Positions 24,921 to 33,360 of a stretch of DNA of 64,000 nt are shown piece after piece (position 1 is the first letter of the stretch; every line of letters begins with the position of its first letter). The notes beneath the pieces are model-generated. The model saw only the letters and a program-made list of their open reading frames with translations, was not told the origin of the DNA and did not search any database. The position numbers and the translations under genes are program-made. Source of the DNA: Caulobacter rhizosphaerae (GTDB lineage Bacteria > Pseudomonadota > Alphaproteobacteria > Caulobacterales > Caulobacteraceae); NCBI RefSeq assembly GCF_010977555.1, contig NZ_CP048815.1, forward strand, positions 744,001-808,000, read 5' to 3'.

Positions 24921-26012
24921 CTACTCAGCCGCCGCCTTCTTGGCCGCCGCGCCGAACTTGGCGTTCAGTTCGCCGGACACGTAGCGCTTGGCCATGGTCG
25001 CGGTGGACAGGGCCTTGATCTTGTCGGCGTGGCCGGCCGAGCCGAACTGCACGAAGCGGTCCTGGCAGACCTGGCGCATGGCCTCCTTGGCGGGCTTGAG
25101 ATAGGCGCGCGGGTCGAACTCGTGCGGCTTCTCGGTCAGGATCTTGCGGATCGCGCCGGTGATGGCCAGGCGGTTGTCGGTGTCGACATTGACCTTGCGC
25201 ACGCCATGCTTGATGCCGCGCTGGATCTCTTCCACCGGCACGCCCCAGGTCTGGGGAATGGCGCCGCCGTACTGGTTGATGATGTCCTGCAGCTCCTGCG
25301 GCACCGAGCTGGAGCCGTGCATCACCAGGTGGGTGTTGGGCAGGCGCTGGTGGATCTCCTCGATCACGTTCATGGCCAGGACGTCGCCGTCCGGCTTGCG
25401 CGTGAACTTGTAGGCCCCGTGGCTGGTGCCCATGGCGATGGCCAGGGCGTCGACGCCGGTGCGCTCGACGAACTCCACCGCCTGGTCCGGGTCGGTCAGC
25501 AGTTCGTCGTGCGAGAGGACCCCCTCGAAGCCGTGGCCGTCCTCGGCCTCGCCCATGCCGCTCTCAAGGGACCCGAGCACGCCAAGTTCGCCTTCGACCG
25601 ACACGCCGCAGGCGTGGGCCATCTCGACCACCTTGCGGGTGACCTCGACATTGTACTCGTAGGTGGCGGGGGTCTTGGCGTCCTCCATCAGCGAGCCGTC
25701 CATCATCACCGAGGTGAAGCCGTACTGGATCGCCGTAGCGCAGGTGGCCGGGCCGTTGCCGTGGTCCTGGTGCATGCACACCGGGATGTTGGGGTAGATC
25801 TCGGCCAGGGCGTCGATCATCCGGGCCAGCATGATGTCGTTGGCGTAGCTGCGCGCGCCGCGCGAGGCCTGGATGATGACCGGGGAATTGACGGCTTCCG
25901 CCGCCTCCATGATCGCCAGGCCCTGTTCCATGTTGTTGATGTTGAAGGCCGGCAGCGCATAGTCATGCTCCGCCGCATGATCCAGCAACTGTCTTAGCGT
26001 GATCCTCGCCAC
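24921..26012 (-). CDS. fba: Class II fructose-bisphosphate aldolase
   Basis: This 363-residue zinc aldolase cleaves or forms fructose 1,6-bisphosphate. Visible are the zinc site QDHGNG, the metal/phosphate motif [14 protein letters not shown] and VMHGSSSVP. The long C-terminal part ([14 protein letters not shown], then YLKPAKEAM) marks the Calvin-cycle subtype (CbbA-like) common in alphaproteobacteria. It is followed by a strong terminator and preceded by a 220-bp spacer after pgk. Confidence 0.96.
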   Translation of the reverse strand: MARITLRQLLDHAAEHDYALPAFNINNMEQGLAIMEAAEAVNSPVIIQASRGARSYANDIMLARMIDALAEIYPNIPVCMHQDHGNGPATCATAIQYGFTSVMMDGSLMEDAKTPATYEYNVEVTRKVVEMAHACGVSVEGELGVLGSLESGMGEAEDGHGFEGVLSHDELLTDPDQAVEFVERTGVDALAIAMGTSHGAYKFTRKPDGDVLAMNVIEEIHQRLPNTHLVMHGSSSVPQELQDIINQYGGAIPQTWGVPVEEIQRGIKHGVRKVNVDTDNRLAITGAIRKILTEKPHEFDPRAYLKPAKEAMRQVCQDRFVQFGSAGHADKIKALSTATMAKRYVSGELNAKFGAAAKKAAAE

Positions 26013-26232
26013 GTGGTGTTCTCCTGCAAGCGTGAAGTGATTGGGTGGTGGTTTCTTGTTTTTGGGGCTTTTGACGCTTTGCGTTCTTCGCCCGTAGTCG
26101 CGTCGAGTTTCCTCGGTCTCGACGGTGGAAAGTTATCCCGGGTTTCCTCGGCCCCGGTGGTCGAATGATGTTTCGCCGGATTGAATCAGGTCTCCCATCC
26201 CGTCTTCCCCGGCCGTGGCCGGGGATACGTTT

Positions 26233-27423
26233 CTAAACCTCAAGGGCCGCGACGCCCGGAAGCGTCTTGCCCTCCATCCATTCCAGGAACGCGCCGCCGG
26301 CGGTCGAAACGAACGTGAAGTCCGCCGAGACGCCGGCGTGGTTCAACGCCGCCACGGTATCACCCCCGCCCGCGACGGCCACGATCTTACCCGACTTGGC
26401 GAGTTTGGCGGCGTGTTTTGCCGCCGAAACGGTCGCTTCGTCGAAGGGGGGCACCTCGAAAACGCCCAAAGGGCCGTTCCAGATCAACGTCTGGCTCGAA
26501 TCCATGGCTTCGATCAGCCGCTGGGCGCTCTTGGGGCCGGCGTCGAGGATCAGGTCGTCGTCCTGGACGTCGGAAAGGTCGCGGGTCTCGGCGTCGACGC
26601 CCGGGGCGACCTTCTTGGCCACGACCACGTCGATCGGCAGCAGCAGCTCGCAGCCGCTCTTCTGCGCGGTGGCGATGATCTGGCGGGCGGTGTCGGCCAG
26701 GTCCTTCTCGCAGAGAGAACCCCCGACGTCGTGGCCCTGGGCGAACAGGAAGGTGTTGGCCATGCCGCCGCCGATCGCCAAGCGGTCCAGCTTGGCGACC
26801 AGGTTGTTCAGCAGGTCCAGCTTGGTCGAGACCTTGGAGCCGCCGACGATGCCCAGCACGGGCTTCTTGGGATTGCCCAGGGCGGCGTCGAGCGCGTCGA
26901 GCTCGCGCTGCATGGCCAGGCCCGGATAGGCCGGCAGGAGGCGGGCCAGGGCTTCGGTGGAGGCGTGGGCGCGGTGGGCGGCGCTGAAGGCGTCGTCGAC
27001 ATAGAGGTCGCCGTTCTCCGCCAGCTGGGCGGCGAAGGCGGGGTCGTTCTTCTCCTCGCCGGCGTGGAAGCGGACGTTCTCCAGCAGGGCCACGCCGCCG
27101 TTCTCCATGGCGTTGACGACCTCGGCGGCGGCCGGGCCGACGCAGTCGCTGGCGAAGGCCACGTCCTGCTCCAGCAGCTTGCCCAGCGGCTCGGCCACGA
27201 AGGCCAGGCTCATCTCGGGCACGACCTTGCCCTTGGGGCGGTCGAAGTGGGCCAGCAGGATGACCTTGGCGCCCTGGGTCGACAGGTAGTGGATGGTCGG
27301 CAGGGCGGCGCGCAGGCGGGTGTCGTCGGTGATCTTCCCCCCGTCGACCGGAACGTTGAAGTCCACCCGGACCAGGGCGCGCTTGCCGGCGAGATCGGCG
27401 GTGTCGAGGGTGCGGAAGGGCAT
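26233..27423 (-). CDS. pgk: Phosphoglycerate kinase
   Basis: This 396-residue enzyme transfers phosphate between 1,3-bisphosphoglycerate and ADP. Signatures are VRVDFNVPVDGGKITDDTR near the start, HFDRPKG, ENVRFHAGEE, GGSKVSTK and GNGPLGVFE with GGGDT for nucleotide binding. It is on the same strand as gap and separated from it by one small membrane protein gene. Confidence 0.97.
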   Translation of the reverse strand: MPFRTLDTADLAGKRALVRVDFNVPVDGGKITDDTRLRAALPTIHYLSTQGAKVILLAHFDRPKGKVVPEMSLAFVAEPLGKLLEQDVAFASDCVGPAAAEVVNAMENGGVALLENVRFHAGEEKNDPAFAAQLAENGDLYVDDAFSAAHRAHASTEALARLLPAYPGLAMQRELDALDAALGNPKKPVLGIVGGSKVSTKLDLLNNLVAKLDRLAIGGGMANTFLFAQGHDVGGSLCEKDLADTARQIIATAQKSGCELLLPIDVVVAKKVAPGVDAETRDLSDVQDDDLILDAGPKSAQRLIEAMDSSQTLIWNGPLGVFEVPPFDEATVSAAKHAAKLAKSGKIVAVAGGGDTVAALNHAGVSADFTFVSTAGGAFLEWMEGKTLPGVAALEV

Positions 27424-27432
27424 GAGGTCAGC

Positions 27433-27792
27433 TCACCAGTAATGGATCTTCGCATGCCAGGTCATCCAGACGCTGACCGCGAAAACACCGAGGAAGACAA
27501 GGAAGAGCACGGTCGCGGGGGCGGGCGTCCGAGAATTTGAAAGGTCTCGAGCCGGCGCGGATTTCGCCATTCGCCAAATCGCGGCCAACCAGACGACTGG
27601 TCCTAGCAGTAACGCGACCGCCAAGGGCCAACCGTCCGTGGAAAACTGGATAGGCGTGATGTCGCAATGCGAGCCGCACCAAGCGGTCCGCCATAGCAAG
27701 GCGGTGCTGAAGTGAACACCGACCGCCGCCAACAGATAGGCCGCTGGCCAGGCCGTCAGACCCAAGAGCCCTATGCCTAGCCAGCGTTTCAT
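27433..27792 (-). CDS. Small inner-membrane protein between gap and pgk
   Basis: This 119-residue protein has three hydrophobic helices: residues ~4-28, ~52-70 and a C-terminal one (VLFLVFLGVFAVSVWMTW). A short loop contains WCGSHCD, a CxxxC pair in a likely periplasmic loop. Its ATG is two bases after the gap stop, and pgk starts nine bases beyond its end, so all three are likely co-transcribed. No known family is recognised. Confidence 0.65.
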   Translation of the reverse strand: MKRWLGIGLLGLTAWPAAYLLAAVGVHFSTALLWRTAWCGSHCDITPIQFSTDGWPLAVALLLGPVVWLAAIWRMAKSAPARDLSNSRTPAPATVLFLVFLGVFAVSVWMTWHAKIHYW

Positions 27793-27794
27793 TC

Positions 27795-28802
27795 TCAGAG
27801 GAACTTCGCCATCACCAGGGCCGTGTCGGCCATCCGCGTCGCGAAGCCCCATTCGTTGTCGTACCAGCTGAGCACGCGAACCAGCTTGCCCTCGATGACC
27901 TGGGTCTGGGGCAGGGCGGCCGTCGAGCTGGCGGCGATGTGGTTCAGGTCCGACGAGACCAGCGGGTCGGTGGTGGTGAACAGCACGCCGTTCATGTCGC
28001 CGTCGGCGGCGGCCTTCAGGGCGGCGTTGACTTCGTCGACCGTGGTGTCGCGCGAGGGCACGACCTTCAGGTCGATGACCGAGACGTTGGGGGTCGGCAC
28101 GCGGATCGACGAGCCGTCCAGCTTGCCCTTCAGGGCCGGCAGCACAAGGCCCAGGGCCTTGGCGGCGCCGGTCGAGGTGGGGATCATGCTCAGGGCCGCG
28201 GCGCGGGCGCGGTAGAGGTCCTTGTGCATGGTGTCCAGCGTCGGCTGGTCGCCGGTGTAGCTGTGGATCGTGGTCATGTAGCCGCGCTCGATGCCGACCA
28301 GGTCGTGCAGGACCTTGGCCACCGGGGCCAGGGCGTTGGTGGTGCACGAGCCGTTGGAGACGACGATGTCCTCGGCGGTCAGGGTGTCGTGGTTGACCTT
28401 GTAGACGATGGTCTTGTCGGCGCCGTCGGCGGGGGCCGAGACCAGCACGCGCTTGGCGCCGGCCTGCAGGTGCAGGGCGGCCTTGTCGCGGGCGGTGAAG
28501 ATGCCGGTGCACTCGAACGCGATGTCGACGTTCAGGTCCTTGTGCGGCAGCTCTTCAGGGTTACGGATCGCCGTGACCTTGATCTTGCCCAGGCCGACGT
28601 CGATCCAGTCCTCGCCCGAGGTGACCACGCCCGGGAAGCGGCCGTGGACGCTGTCGTAGCGCAGCAGGTGGGCGTTGGTCTCGACCGGGCCCAGGTCGTT
28701 GATCGCGACGACCTCGATGTCGCGGCGCGCATGCTCGGCGATGGAACGCAGGACGAGACGTCCGATCCGGCCGAAGCCGTTAATGGCGACGCGAATGGCC
28801 AT
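27795..28802 (-). CDS. gap: Glyceraldehyde-3-phosphate dehydrogenase, type I
   Basis: This 335-residue NAD-dependent enzyme has the N-terminal INGFGRIGR Rossmann motif, active-site C153 in SNGSCTTN (most have NASCTTN) and catalytic H180. It also has HKDLYRARAAALSMIPTSTGAAKA and the C-terminal SWYDNEWGFATRM. It oxidises glyceraldehyde 3-phosphate in glycolysis or runs in reverse in gluconeogenesis. It is first in a gap-(membrane protein)-pgk-fba block. Confidence 0.97.
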   Translation of the reverse strand: MAIRVAINGFGRIGRLVLRSIAEHARRDIEVVAINDLGPVETNAHLLRYDSVHGRFPGVVTSGEDWIDVGLGKIKVTAIRNPEELPHKDLNVDIAFECTGIFTARDKAALHLQAGAKRVLVSAPADGADKTIVYKVNHDTLTAEDIVVSNGSCTTNALAPVAKVLHDLVGIERGYMTTIHSYTGDQPTLDTMHKDLYRARAAALSMIPTSTGAAKALGLVLPALKGKLDGSSIRVPTPNVSVIDLKVVPSRDTTVDEVNAALKAAADGDMNGVLFTTTDPLVSSDLNHIAASSTAALPQTQVIEGKLVRVLSWYDNEWGFATRMADTALVMAKFL

Positions 28803-29025
28803 GAGGTCTTTCTCCTAACGAGCGTCCGGCCGAGGCGACCGGCGTTACCTTGATTTTGCAGCGCGTTTTGCGGTGCGGGGCGGGGAAGTCAACCCCAAGA
28901 AACCTGTGCGAGCGCTCACATTGGATGACCTATTGTTATCCGCGCGGTTTCGTCGCCCAATTGTCGCCATGGCGGGTGGCGAAGCAGGCCGCAGTCTATA
29001 TGTTGCGCTGCATGACCGTTGGACG

Positions 29026-29490
29026 ATGCCGATGACCCCGGGCGAAGGGAACGCCCTCGAACTGGCCGCGCGCCGCCTGGAGCGCGCCGTCAGCCAGCTG
29101 GAGCAGAAGATCACGGCCGAGCGCACCGCGCGCCTGGCCGCGTTTTCGGCCGCCGCCGCGGCGGCTTCGGCGTCGTCGACAGGCGCCGCGTCCGACGATC
29201 TGGGCCTGTTCGACGCCGAGGCCCAGGCCCAGGCGGAGTCCAAGGCCGCCCGCCTGGCGCTCGACCTGGAAGCCGCTCGGGCCCGCGAGAAGGCGCTGGA
29301 GGAGGCCGGCGAGCAGGCCTCCGAGGCCCTGGGCCGCGCCATCGCCGAGATCCGCGCCGCCCTGGGCGACGAGAGCCTGATCACCGAGGGCGTCCACGAC
29401 GATGAGGACGACCAGGACGACGGCGCCGAGGCGGGCGACCTGTTCGGCGACCTCGACCACGATGACGGCGTCACGGAACGGGAGGCCTGA
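29026..29490 (+). CDS. zauP: ZauP, coiled-coil ZapA partner
   Basis: This 154-residue coiled-coil protein (ELAARRLERAVSQLEQKITAERTARLAAF, then a long AEAQAQAESKAARLALDLEAARAREKALEEA helix) has an acidic tail (DDEDDQDDGAEAGDLFGDLDHDD). It sits four bases before zapA. The Caulobacter gene in this position encodes ZauP, which with ZapA focuses the cytokinetic FtsZ ring. The start may be at 29026 or at the second ATG, 29032; an extension to 28873 lacks coiled-coil character. Confidence 0.82.
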   Translation: MPMTPGEGNALELAARRLERAVSQLEQKITAERTARLAAFSAAAAAASASSTGAASDDLGLFDAEAQAQAESKAARLALDLEAARAREKALEEAGEQASEALGRAIAEIRAALGDESLITEGVHDDEDDQDDGAEAGDLFGDLDHDDGVTEREA

Positions 29491-29493
29491 TCC

Positions 29494-29820
29494 ATGGCCC
29501 AACTGACCATCCAGGTGAACGGCCGGCCCTACACCGTCGGCTGCGAGGACGGGCAGGAAGCCCACCTGCTGGAGATCGCCCGCCTGTTCGACCGCCAGGT
29601 CCGCCAGGTCAGCCAGGACGTCGGCCAGCTGGGCGAAACGCGGCTGTTCCTGATGGGCGCGCTGCTGTTGGCCGACGAGCTGTCGGACCTGAAGCTGCGC
29701 CTGGCCCACGCCCAGTCGGAACTGGCCCGCCTGCAGACCGAACAGACCCGTGTCGAGATCCGCGCCATAAAGGCCCTGGACGCCGCCTCAGAGAAGATCG
29801 AAGCCCTGGTCCAGGGATAG
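29494..29820 (+). CDS. zapA: Cell division protein ZapA
   Basis: This 108-residue protein has the ZapA domain (LTIQVNGRPYTVGCEDGQEAHLLEIARLFDRQVRQV) and a C-terminal coiled coil. ZapA crosslinks FtsZ filaments in the division ring. It is directly downstream of zauP. Unlike enterobacteria, no 6S RNA or fau gene follows it here; a patatin-like gene is convergent. Confidence 0.95.
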   Translation: MAQLTIQVNGRPYTVGCEDGQEAHLLEIARLFDRQVRQVSQDVGQLGETRLFLMGALLLADELSDLKLRLAHAQSELARLQTEQTRVEIRAIKALDAASEKIEALVQG

Positions 29821-29862
29821 GGCGATCGATCGCGGCTCCGATATTTCCAGGCCTGCCTAAGA

Positions 29863-31059
29863 TCACTTGCCGCTGATCGCCGGCGGGGCGGGAACGGCGG
29901 GCGGCACGTCGGACGGGCCGTTCGGGTCGTCCGGCAGCGCCCAGGCCCAGCCCGCCTCGGCCCGTTCGCGGCCCAGCTGGAACAGGGCCGCGCGGTTCTT
30001 GGCGTCGAAATCCAGGCCCGAGGTGTCGGCGTCGGCGCTGTCGGGGATGGCGCTGTAGAACAGCTGGCCGCCGTTGCGCCGGGCGAAGCCGTAGCTGGCC
30101 GCCAGGTGGGTGCGCATCAGGGCCTTGCTCATGGCGTCCCATGAGCGTCCGACGATCGACAGGGCCCCGCCCTTGGTGAAGCCGAAACTGCCGTCGACCT
30201 TGCCGTTGACGATCACGTACATCCGTCCGGGCCGGGCCGAGTTCTTGGCGGCGGTCCACAGCAGCAGCGATTCGGGCGCCACGAAGAACGGGATGGTGAC
30301 TCCGCCGTCGACATGCATTTCCGACAGCTCGCGGCCCTTGCCCTCGATCTGGATCAGGGTGGGCGGGAAGACGCCGGGAATGCTGGTCGAGGCGACCAGG
30401 ACGCGCTTGAACAACTCCTTGGACGCGTCGTCGCCGCGGCTGGCGATCGCGCCCATGTCCCAGATCACCGTCTCTTCGGTGTCGAGATTGGTGGTGGCGA
30501 TCAGCAGGCGGCGGCCGCGCCGGTGCTCGGCGACGATCGCCTGGAGCATGTCGTCGGTCACATAGGCGTCGACCAGCTGGCGCAGGGCGGCGCTGCTGTA
30601 AAAGCTGGGATGGAACAGCACGCCCAGGCCGCGGGGCTTGAGGATCCGGCCGGCCTCCTTGCCGGTATAGGCCTGCGTCAGGCGGTCGTCCCAGCTGGGG
30701 CCGAGGAAGGCGAACGGAGCGGTCAGGGCCCCGGTCGAGACGCCGGTGACGATGTCGAATTCGGGCCGCTCGCCGCGCTTGGTCAGGCCCACCAGCACGC
30801 CGGCGCCATAGGCCCCGTTGGAGCCGCCGCCCGACAGGGCCAGCACGTCGAAGGTGCGCTGGGCTAGGGCGCGCTTGCGAGCCGGGTCGCCGAACCGGAC
30901 GGCGGCGTCCTTGTCGCTGGCGTTGAAGCGGATGTCGGCCAGGCCCTTGGGCGGCGGCCCGGCCAGGTCGCTGGCCTGGAACGCCGGGCGCGACAGCGAC
31001 CCGCAGGCGCACAGGCTCAGGGCGGCCAGGAGGAGGGCGAGGAGGCGGGCTGGACGCAT
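29863..31059 (-). CDS. Patatin-like phospholipase, lipoprotein
   Basis: This 398-residue protein has a probable lipobox with C19 (LSLCACG) and a patatin domain: oxyanion motif SGGGSNGAYGAG, nucleophile motif GVSTG and catalytic aspartate in HVDGGV. It is expected to hydrolyse acyl lipids at the envelope. The proline-rich C-terminus (PPAVPAPPAISGK) is low complexity. A hairpin with an A/T tail lies downstream of the adjacent cold-shock gene. Confidence 0.88.
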   Translation of the reverse strand: MRPARLLALLLAALSLCACGSLSRPAFQASDLAGPPPKGLADIRFNASDKDAAVRFGDPARKRALAQRTFDVLALSGGGSNGAYGAGVLVGLTKRGERPEFDIVTGVSTGALTAPFAFLGPSWDDRLTQAYTGKEAGRILKPRGLGVLFHPSFYSSAALRQLVDAYVTDDMLQAIVAEHRRGRRLLIATTNLDTEETVIWDMGAIASRGDDASKELFKRVLVASTSIPGVFPPTLIQIEGKGRELSEMHVDGGVTIPFFVAPESLLLWTAAKNSARPGRMYVIVNGKVDGSFGFTKGGALSIVGRSWDAMSKALMRTHLAASYGFARRNGGQLFYSAIPDSADADTSGLDFDAKNRAALFQLGRERAEAGWAWALPDDPNGPSDVPPAVPAPPAISGK

Positions 31060-31121
31060 GGGCTGTGGGCTCGCTGCCTAAACCTTCGCCCCCTGTTACG
31101 CCCCCACGGGAAGCGCGCAAG

Positions 31122-31151
31122 AAAAATGGGCCGGCGCCAGGCGCCGACCCA
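31122..31151 (-). terminator. Rho-independent terminator of the cold-shock gene
   Basis: On the minus strand a ~10-base stem (TGGGTCGGCG/CGCCGGCCCA) with loop CCTGG is followed by TTTTT (31122-31126). It lies 26 bases after the stop. Confidence 0.9.
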
Positions 31152-31177
31152 TTCCAAATCTCGTGAGCGTGAGGCGA

Positions 31178-31384
31178 TTAAGCCTGCAGTTGGCCCGCCG
31201 ACATCTTGCCCGAGCGACGATCTTGCTCGAGTTCGTAGGTGATCTTCTGACCTTCATCCAGGCCGCGCAGACCGGCGCGTTCAACGGCCGAGATGTGCAC
31301 GAAGACGTCGGCGCCGCCGTCGTCCGGTTGAATGAAGCCGAAGCCCTTGGTGCCGTTGAACCATTTCACGGTGCCGGTAGCCAT
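31178..31384 (-). CDS. cspA: Cold-shock protein (CspA family)
   Basis: This 68-residue single OB-fold protein has RNP-1-like KGFGFIQPD and RNP-2-like VFVHISAV motifs, binding single-stranded RNA or DNA. The start at 31384 ([14 protein letters not shown]) matches the family. A GC-poor upstream region of ~100 bases could form the long 5' leader usual for csp mRNAs. A terminator follows directly. Confidence 0.95.
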   Translation of the reverse strand: MATGTVKWFNGTKGFGFIQPDDGGADVFVHISAVERAGLRGLDEGQKITYELEQDRRSGKMSAGQLQA

Positions 31385-31675
31385 AGTGGTAGTCCTTGCA
31401 GTTCGATAGGCGTCGGCGGAGTCGTTCCGCGCGACGATCAAATTTCGTTGGGGGTCGGTGGGCGCGTCCGGCGCTCTCGCAAAGGAGAGCATGGAAAAGC
31501 AGGCCGAACGTCAGCGAATTTCGATAAGCCACCATGACCCTCATCCGAGGCCACGGCAAGTGAATTCGTGAATCGACTTGAATCGCGAATAGTTTTGGAC
31601 CCCAAGCCATGCCTTGAACGTTAAGCAAATTCTCTCGCGCTACTGCGGGAATTGCTGAGTTTCAAGGAGCACGAC

Positions 31676-31915
31676 ATGACCCTGATCGAGCGGATTCCTC
31701 TGCTGAACGACCGGGAGCTGGTGACGCTCCTGGCCAACGCCCGCCGCCTGGACGTCGTGGGCACCCCGGCTCAGAGGCTGGCCGCGTCGGAGGTCCTGCC
31801 CGTGCTCGAATTGGAAGCCTCCAAGCGCCGCCAGGTCACCCTGGAAGCGGCGACCAAGAAGCGCGGCGCGACCGCCGCCAAGCGCAGGGCCGTTGCGGCC
31901 GCCGAAGCGGCCTGA
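31676..31915 (+). CDS. Small basic hypothetical protein
   Basis: This 79-residue protein starts MTLIERIPLLNDRELVTLL, with a LASEVLPVLELEASKRRQVTLEAA helix and a basic Ala/Lys/Arg-rich tail (KKRGATAAKRRAVAAAEAA) that could bind nucleic acid. AAGGAGCAC supports the ATG at 31676. It lies divergent from cspA and before a Fur-boxed gene. No family assigned. Confidence 0.6.
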   Translation: MTLIERIPLLNDRELVTLLANARRLDVVGTPAQRLAASEVLPVLELEASKRRQVTLEAATKKRGATAAKRRAVAAAEAA

Positions 31916-31935
31916 GGCTCTCAAAGACGCCTTGC

Positions 31936-31974
31936 CTCCGTCGTTATTGATAGTCATTCTCAATAACGACGGAG
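31936..31974 (+). promoter_or_regulatory. Fur box within a perfect 15-bp inverted repeat
   Basis: Arms at 31936-31950 and 31960-31974 are exact reverse complements around 9 bases. The core TGATAGTCATTCTCA (31948-31962) matches 12 of 14 specified positions of the Fur 7-1-7 motif. It lies 16-28 bases before a 52-codon gene. Confidence 0.75.
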
Positions 31975-31990
31975 CGCTTCGGAGGCGATC

Positions 31991-32149
31991 ATGGTGTTTC
32001 TGACGGCGGGCAGCGGCTGGCTGGCCCTGATGATGCGAGCGGAACGGACCCGGGCCGGCCACGAGCCGCCCGCCGCCGAGTGGCTGTTGCGCGACTCCGA
32101 GACCATCGAGGATGACGAGCCGCCGACGGCGCTGCTGGCGGCGGAGTAG
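31991..32149 (+). CDS. Predicted 52-residue Fur-controlled protein
   Basis: The short ORF begins ATG GTG TTT CTG after GGAGG, five bases upstream, and encodes a hydrophobic N-terminus (MVFLTAGSGWLALMM) followed by an acidic, proline-containing C-terminus (ETIEDDEPPTALLAAE). A strong Fur box sits immediately upstream. It is probably produced under iron limitation. The short N-terminal helix may associate with membrane. No known family is recognised, and the IS element begins 26 bp downstream. Confidence 0.65.
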   Translation: MVFLTAGSGWLALMMRAERTRAGHEPPAAEWLLRDSETIEDDEPPTALLAAE

Positions 32150-32165
32150 GTGTTCTAGGATCCTC

Positions 32166-32175
32166 CCCTGTGGGG
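32166..32175. repeat. Target-site duplication, left
   Basis: The 10-base CCCTGTGGGG is repeated at 33332-33341 immediately after the right end of the IS element. Confidence 0.85.
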
Positions 32176-33331
32176 CAGGGCTATCGCATATGACCCAGGA
32201 GTGAGAGCAGGAAGGTTTCATCCCAGCCGGCGCGCTTGATCTTGGTCTTGATGGAACCCTTGCCGGGGTGCTGTCGCAGGGTGTTGAGGGCGAGCTTTCG
32301 GATCAGGGCGAGGTTTTGCGGTGCGTTGTCCTTGCGGCTGCGCGAGGCGTCCTCCAGCAGGGCCACGTCGAGCACCCAGTGCAGCTGGTTCTCGATGGTC
32401 CAGTGGGTCTGGGCGACCTGGAGCATCCTTTCGGGGGACAGGAGCGTGGACAGCAGGAAGAAGCGGACGATGACCGGCTCGGGGGCGCCGGCCCGCTTGC
32501 AGTGGGTCTCCACGCGGGCGACGGCGGCCAGGCCGGGAAAGTCCATGTCCTTGGCGGGGACGACCAGGGCGGCGCGGCCCTCGATCCGGTCGTGGCCCTT
32601 GGCGGGGCCTTGGAGGGCCTCGTTGGTGGGATCGGCGGCGGCGAGCAGGGCCTGGGCCTTGGCCAGCAGGGTCGGTTGGTTGGCCTTCAGGGCCAGGGCG
32701 TAGTCGGCTCCGGTGTCCAGGATGGTCTGGGCGGTGTCGGCCCGGCAGTGCAGGGCGTCGGCGGTGACGATGCAGCCTTCCAGGCCCAGCAGGGCCAGGG
32801 CCTGCTGGGCGCCCAGCACTTCGTTGCGGCCCGGCGCCAGGCGCTGGCCGATCACCAGCCGGGCCTCGGCGGCCCAGACATTGACCAGATGCAGCGGCGA
32901 GGCCCGGCATCCGCGCTCATAGGCTCCGCGCAGAGCCTTGCCGTCGATCGCCACCACGCCCTTCAAGGCCCCGGCGAAGGCGGCGGTGAACTGGGCGAAG
33001 GCCGCTTCGAACGGCTCGGGCGCCAATCGGCGAAACACGCGGCTGAACGTGTCGTGGCTGGGCGGACCGTGCTCCAGCTTCACCACCTGGCGCAGGAAAT
33101 CCAGCTTGGCCCGCGCGAAGGCGGCCATGTCAGTGCAGTCCTCCGCCCCGCACAGCACCGCCGCCAGGGCCACGAACACCAACTCCAGAAGATCATGCCG
33201 AGCGTTCCTCGCCCGCGGATCCTCCATCGCCGAAAAACAAGCCGCGAACGTCTCCATCCGACCGTCTCCCTCTCACAAGGAGACACCCTCAGAATCCCGT
33301 TCGGACCAAAAATCCATATGCGATTCCCCTG
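32176..33331. mobile_element. ISAs1-family insertion sequence, 1156 bp
   Basis: Terminal inverted repeats CAGGGCTATCGCATATG (left) and CAGGGGAATCGCATATG (right, reversed) differ at two positions. A 10-bp target duplication flanks the element. It carries one intact transposase gene and lies between a small Fur-linked gene and pgsA. The target is a C-run/G-run hairpin like those at 13386 and 54852. Confidence 0.93.
32181..33257 (-). CDS. ISAs1 family transposase
   Basis: This 358-residue DDE transposase is intact. The catalytic residues are D105 (VAIDGKALRG), D167 (IVTADALHC) and E289 in HWTIENQLHWVLDV, the ISAs1 signature. An N-terminal helical domain (LLELVFVALAAVLCGAEDCTDMAAFARAK) precedes it. 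The gene is complete, so the element may still move. Confidence 0.95.
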   Translation of the reverse strand: METFAACFSAMEDPRARNARHDLLELVFVALAAVLCGAEDCTDMAAFARAKLDFLRQVVKLEHGPPSHDTFSRVFRRLAPEPFEAAFAQFTAAFAGALKGVVAIDGKALRGAYERGCRASPLHLVNVWAAEARLVIGQRLAPGRNEVLGAQQALALLGLEGCIVTADALHCRADTAQTILDTGADYALALKANQPTLLAKAQALLAAADPTNEALQGPAKGHDRIEGRAALVVPAKDMDFPGLAAVARVETHCKRAGAPEPVIVRFFLLSTLLSPERMLQVAQTHWTIENQLHWVLDVALLEDASRSRKDNAPQNLALIRKLALNTLRQHPGKGSIKTKIKRAGWDETFLLSLLGHMR

Positions 33332-33341
33332 CCCTGTGGGG
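33332..33341. repeat. Target-site duplication, right
   Basis: Second copy of CCCTGTGGGG. Joining the flanks without the IS restores a continuous CCTCCCC-TG-TGGGGGAGG hairpin. Confidence 0.85.
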
Positions 33342-33360
33342 GAGGTGTTTTCCGAAGCCC

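Noticed and set aside
26107..26162. Direct repeat TTTCCTCGG upstream of fba as regulator site
   Set aside because: Two similar stretches are present but diverge after ten bases and match no known regulator.
28873..29025. N-terminal extension of ZauP from 28873
   Set aside because: The extension lacks coiled-coil pattern and ribosome-binding site; starts at 29026 or 29032 fit the family.
29821..29862. 6S RNA after zapA as in many bacteria
   Set aside because: Only 42 bases separate zapA from the patatin-like gene stop, too short for a 6S RNA.
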